Position numbers and translations under genes: made by a program | Notes under the pieces: generated by a model | What the model saw: only the letters and a program-made list of their open reading frames with translations | What the model was told of the DNA's origin: nothing | The model's database searches: none | NCBI RefSeq assembly: GCF_037392515.1 | Contig: NC_090280.1 | Location: forward strand, 58,274,004-58,338,003 | Length of the DNA stretch: 64,000 nucleotides | Direction: 5' to 3' | From: Haliotis asinina | Lineage: Eukaryota; Mollusca; Gastropoda; Lepetellida; Haliotidae | Shown here: positions 61,168-64,000 of the stretch, piece after piece | How the letters are laid out: every line of letters starts with the position of its first letter | Numbering within the stretch: the first letter of the stretch is position 1

Positions 61168-62275
61168 TAATATGCATATGGGGACCGCATGATAGCAGTG
61201 GTCAAAACAATCGCTTGCCCAGTGGCCCAGCGACGGTGGTTTTTGCATCAGGTCTGCAGTTTGAAATACATGTAGGCCCTTATGGCGTTCAGTGAATTAG
61301 CTGTCCCTTTTTTTTCATAACTGCAGTCTTTCATATGTTTTTCACCTGTTATTATGATTCATCCATTATCCATCATGTTACGATAACTTAAACTTCACCT
61401 CCTGGTATTTCAGCGCTTTTCGCATAGGAATGTCAAAACTAATATTTTTTTAAAAAAACTTGCTCTTTGCACCATGGGCTTCGCTAATTGATTGAATAGA
61501 AACAGTGTGAAACTGTATAAGTGTAGTCTGTTTTGTTTTTTATTGATTTGATTTGAGCAAAATGGACCTGCAGATTTCATTTAGGGCCTGTAGATGTCTA
61601 AGCCTGCAGACGGAAGCAGGCCCTGATGGTCAAATGGCAAATTAAAGTATTGCAAACACTGCATGACAGCCTCATGGCTAAAACATTTGCTCTTCATGCT
61701 GAAGACCTAGGTCCACAAGGGTGCAATATTGCAATGCCCAAACAATAACCTGTCTATTTTCAAATCAACTGTGACATATTACCTCATTGTAATCACTACT
61801 GGACAAATTTGGCATTGCTTGCAGTAGCTGAATTTCAGGGCAAAACTCCCTCTTATTTCCAATAAAAAGGGTTAGGTGAGTTTGACCTGCACCATCTAAA
61901 GGGGTCGCTGTTTATGTGAGTTAGGAGATTTTAAATACCTCATTGTATAGTATATACATGTATTTATACCTCTGTAAACATTTTACCCCTGTGTAAACAC
62001 CTTTCGCGAGCTATCCAGTTTCTCACCTGTCAAGTTTTGCAAAAAACACAAGACCACAAGAAAAAATAAAATTGACATCCTAATAACTGTTGTATCTAGA
62101 TACTGAGGATATGGACTGTCAGAAAATGTCCTCACACATATAAAACAATGAAAAGTAGCCACACATATTCTCTCTCTCACATAATGTATCATTTCATGAC
62201 TTTAAGTAATTTCACCTGTCGCACCTGAAGCGTTCTGCACCTTGATTGTCATAATGCCGTGTAATTAGTTCTTAC

Positions 62276-62314
62276 CTTGATGGGACGGTACTTGACAACT
62301 TCTACTTCCACCAT
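62276..62314 (-). CDS. TMEM47: TMEM47-like gene, coding exon 1 (13 codons)
   Basis: The minus strand reads MVEVEVVKYRPIK from ATG 62314-62312 and is followed at once by a consensus donor, GTAAGAA (62275-62269). It ends in phase 0, exactly what the exon 2 acceptor at 34616-34615 needs, and joining them gives RPIK-LLAVIF. This matches the layout of vertebrate TMEM47, where a short acidic/basic cytoplasmic tail ending PLK precedes helix 1. No other ATG followed by a consensus donor was found between exon 2 and here that supplies such a tail, but that reading was by eye. The implied intron is about 27.7 kb and contains the 44721-55842 element. Transcript evidence is lacking, so a different first exon remains possible. 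Confidence 0.72.
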
Positions 62315-64000
62315 GTCTTTGTTGATTACGTGTTCAAACACAGTAAGTCTTATGTCAACAGTGAAATAACTGGAGTTGGCGCACGGTCAAGCTGAAGACT
62401 ACACTATTTACCTGATGTTATATGTATCACAACTAATGATATATATCAGTGCATTTCGAAACCCTCTGTTGTCTCCCTCTCGGTAAGTCAAACTAAAAAG
62501 GGGAGTATATGTTTTGGGTATACTATATCATGTATAGTATTTGAATCCATAGGTCTTTACATATTATAAATACATGCATCCCTAGTTCACACGTGGTAGG
62601 ATAATATATTTTGAATATTGTTCACTTTCGAATGACAACGAACGGAGAAGCGATTTTCAACGTTTTGTTGCGAAGCATATTCTTGGGACCTAAATAAGGT
62701 ACTATCAGTCACACGGCTTCAGCCAATCACGATCTTTCGGTATGTGTAACCCGAATTAGCCAGAGTATGTTGAAAGTTGTTCGGAAAGTACTCCATACCT
62801 GTGAGCTGACACACTTCCGCATGTCAGAGGTCAGAATTGTGGCATACCGTTGTGATATCTCACTGATGTTTGAAACAGCGGGCGGATTCCTTGTTAAGTT
62901 ACACTTTTGAAATGATGAAGTGTTACGGCTTGACACGATTTCTAAGTTATACACTAATTATTTCTTTGAACAGAGACAATCTGACAGTGTGTAGTCCTAC
63001 TTTATTTATTATTTAAGTGAACAAACTTTGTTTAAGGACAGTTTGAACGGATGTGGCTGATCAGGTTTAGCGGACTTATACGTTTGTTTATTCTGCAGGA
63101 CTGGCCTAAAAAAGAGAGCAAAAGCATTAATATGTGTTGTTATTTTTAACTTTTTATAGTCGGTTCTACTCCCACACATCTGTACAATGTGTGAAGCCAT
63201 TCATATATGATACCTCCTGGTGTTGCTAAAAGCGGCGTAACACTAAACTCACTCATTTGTTTAAGAAGCCGATTTGGGGTTTCTACATAGTGTCCCCAGC
63301 CGCATTGGGTGTGCGTTCAACATACATTTCCGGCAAATTTATGTTATATGAGATGTTATATATAGTACGTGCTCCTGACATGAATTCATGTATTTTCCAA
63401 GTTTACTGCATGTTTGGACTTCGTTTTTTTCTCGACAGAATTTGAAGTGTAAAATACACCTCTTTGTCTAACCAATTCTTTCTTGGTGTAAATGAACATA
63501 TTTCGTTTGCTTTTGTTTGTTAAACAGTTAATCGTAAGCTGATATTAAAACAAACGATTCCACCGGTCGAAACTATAAATAAGTTTGATAGCTTTTACGA
63601 TACAATATATTTTTGAAAGAGTAGATGCTTGCTTAGGCATTGTGCTTCTTCCCGACAATCCGAATTCGGCTTCGGCATAAGGTGAAAATGAAAGGAGGAC
63701 ACGGGTGACCCAGATGAATTTTAATTAGTGAATGCCACCAGACACCTATGATCTGGTTTCGAATCCCGTTAGTCCCGGATTGCCAATACACCGACCTCCC
63801 TTTAGGCTACCAACACCTTTCACCCCCAATTTTAAGCTTAGTGACTGTAACCGGAATACTGTCATTAGGGGATCAGAACCCCGGCCTCCCCAGGGTGCTT
63901 GACCCTTGCAGGCACGTGTTGCTAATGGAGTGTGTCTAACAAAAAGGGTAGATTATGTAACGGTACTTCATGTGCACTCATACTGATTGAACTGTCACAG
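62315..64000. other. Upstream of TMEM47 exon 1: 5' UTR and promoter expected
   Basis: If exon 1 is right, the 5' UTR and promoter start just above 62314. No clear TATA box or CpG island is visible. Apart from the SINE at 63155-63257 nothing else is recognised. Confidence 0.35.
63155..63257 (+). mobile_element. SINE family B 3' part
   Basis: CTGTACAATGTGTGAAGCCA, GTTGCTAAAAGCGGCGTAAC and ACTAAACTCACTCA. Confidence 0.8.

Larger units (their letters stand above)
55843..62275. other. TMEM47 intron 1, exon-1-proximal part
   Basis: Holds SINE copies, the family C pair and the MITE. Between 58290 and 59880, and from 61170 to 62270, I see only AT-rich unique sequence. No coding exon is supported. 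Confidence 0.6.

Overview
The window reads as nuclear DNA of a gastropod mollusc, most likely an abalone (Haliotis). Genes are sparse and have spliceosomal introns. The DNA is AT-rich and full of short SINE copies that share a GTGAGTGAG / TTTTACGCC...AATATTCCAGC segment, which I recognise from abalone genomes. There are no operons, ribosome binding sites or other prokaryotic features. The species call is recognition and has not been checked.

Layout. Positions 1-20800 have no gene I can support: SINE copies, microsatellites (two CACACCC arrays, a roughly 600-bp CTA/CTG tract, a CCTGC array, GAGT tracts) and minisatellites (28-bp and 70-bp units). Positions 20828-21832 hold an intact single-exon GT31 beta-1,3-glycosyltransferase on the plus strand. 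From 33058 to 62314 on the minus strand lies a four-exon gene for a four-pass membrane protein of the PMP22/claudin superfamily, best matched to TMEM47. Exons 2-4 sit at 33058-34614. A 13-codon first exon at 62276-62314 splices in frame, giving a 193-residue protein and a first intron of about 27.7 kb. Sequence below 33058 may be its long 3' UTR.

The main discovery candidate lies inside that intron. Positions 44721-55842 look like an 11.1-kb DNA transposon. It carries two intact, divergently transcribed, intron-containing genes: a 932-residue TNP2-type (EnSpm/CACTA-like) transposase on the minus strand, and a 435-residue protein on the plus strand with a Tudor/SH3-like N-terminus, a long coiled coil and a C-terminal BEN domain. 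Both ends carry dense arrays of the palindrome CTTATAAG (11 perfect copies on the left, 17 on the right), many at exact 11-bp spacing. Each array starts 15 bp inside weakly matching CCC(G/A)TA(C/T)G termini flanked by TA. I see no SINE inside the element, while both flanks are full of them. The likely logic, which is inference, is that the transposase cuts and joins while the BEN protein binds the palindromes, as TNPA does in plant En/Spm.

Other mobile DNA includes a roughly 825-bp MITE with inverted ends and a TA duplication (60343-61167), a pair of tRNA-like SINE copies beside it, an inverted 59-bp pair at 17034 and 18151, a 300-bp dispersed repeat at 15427 and 39335, and 60-, 66- and 69-bp tandem arrays in or near TMEM47.
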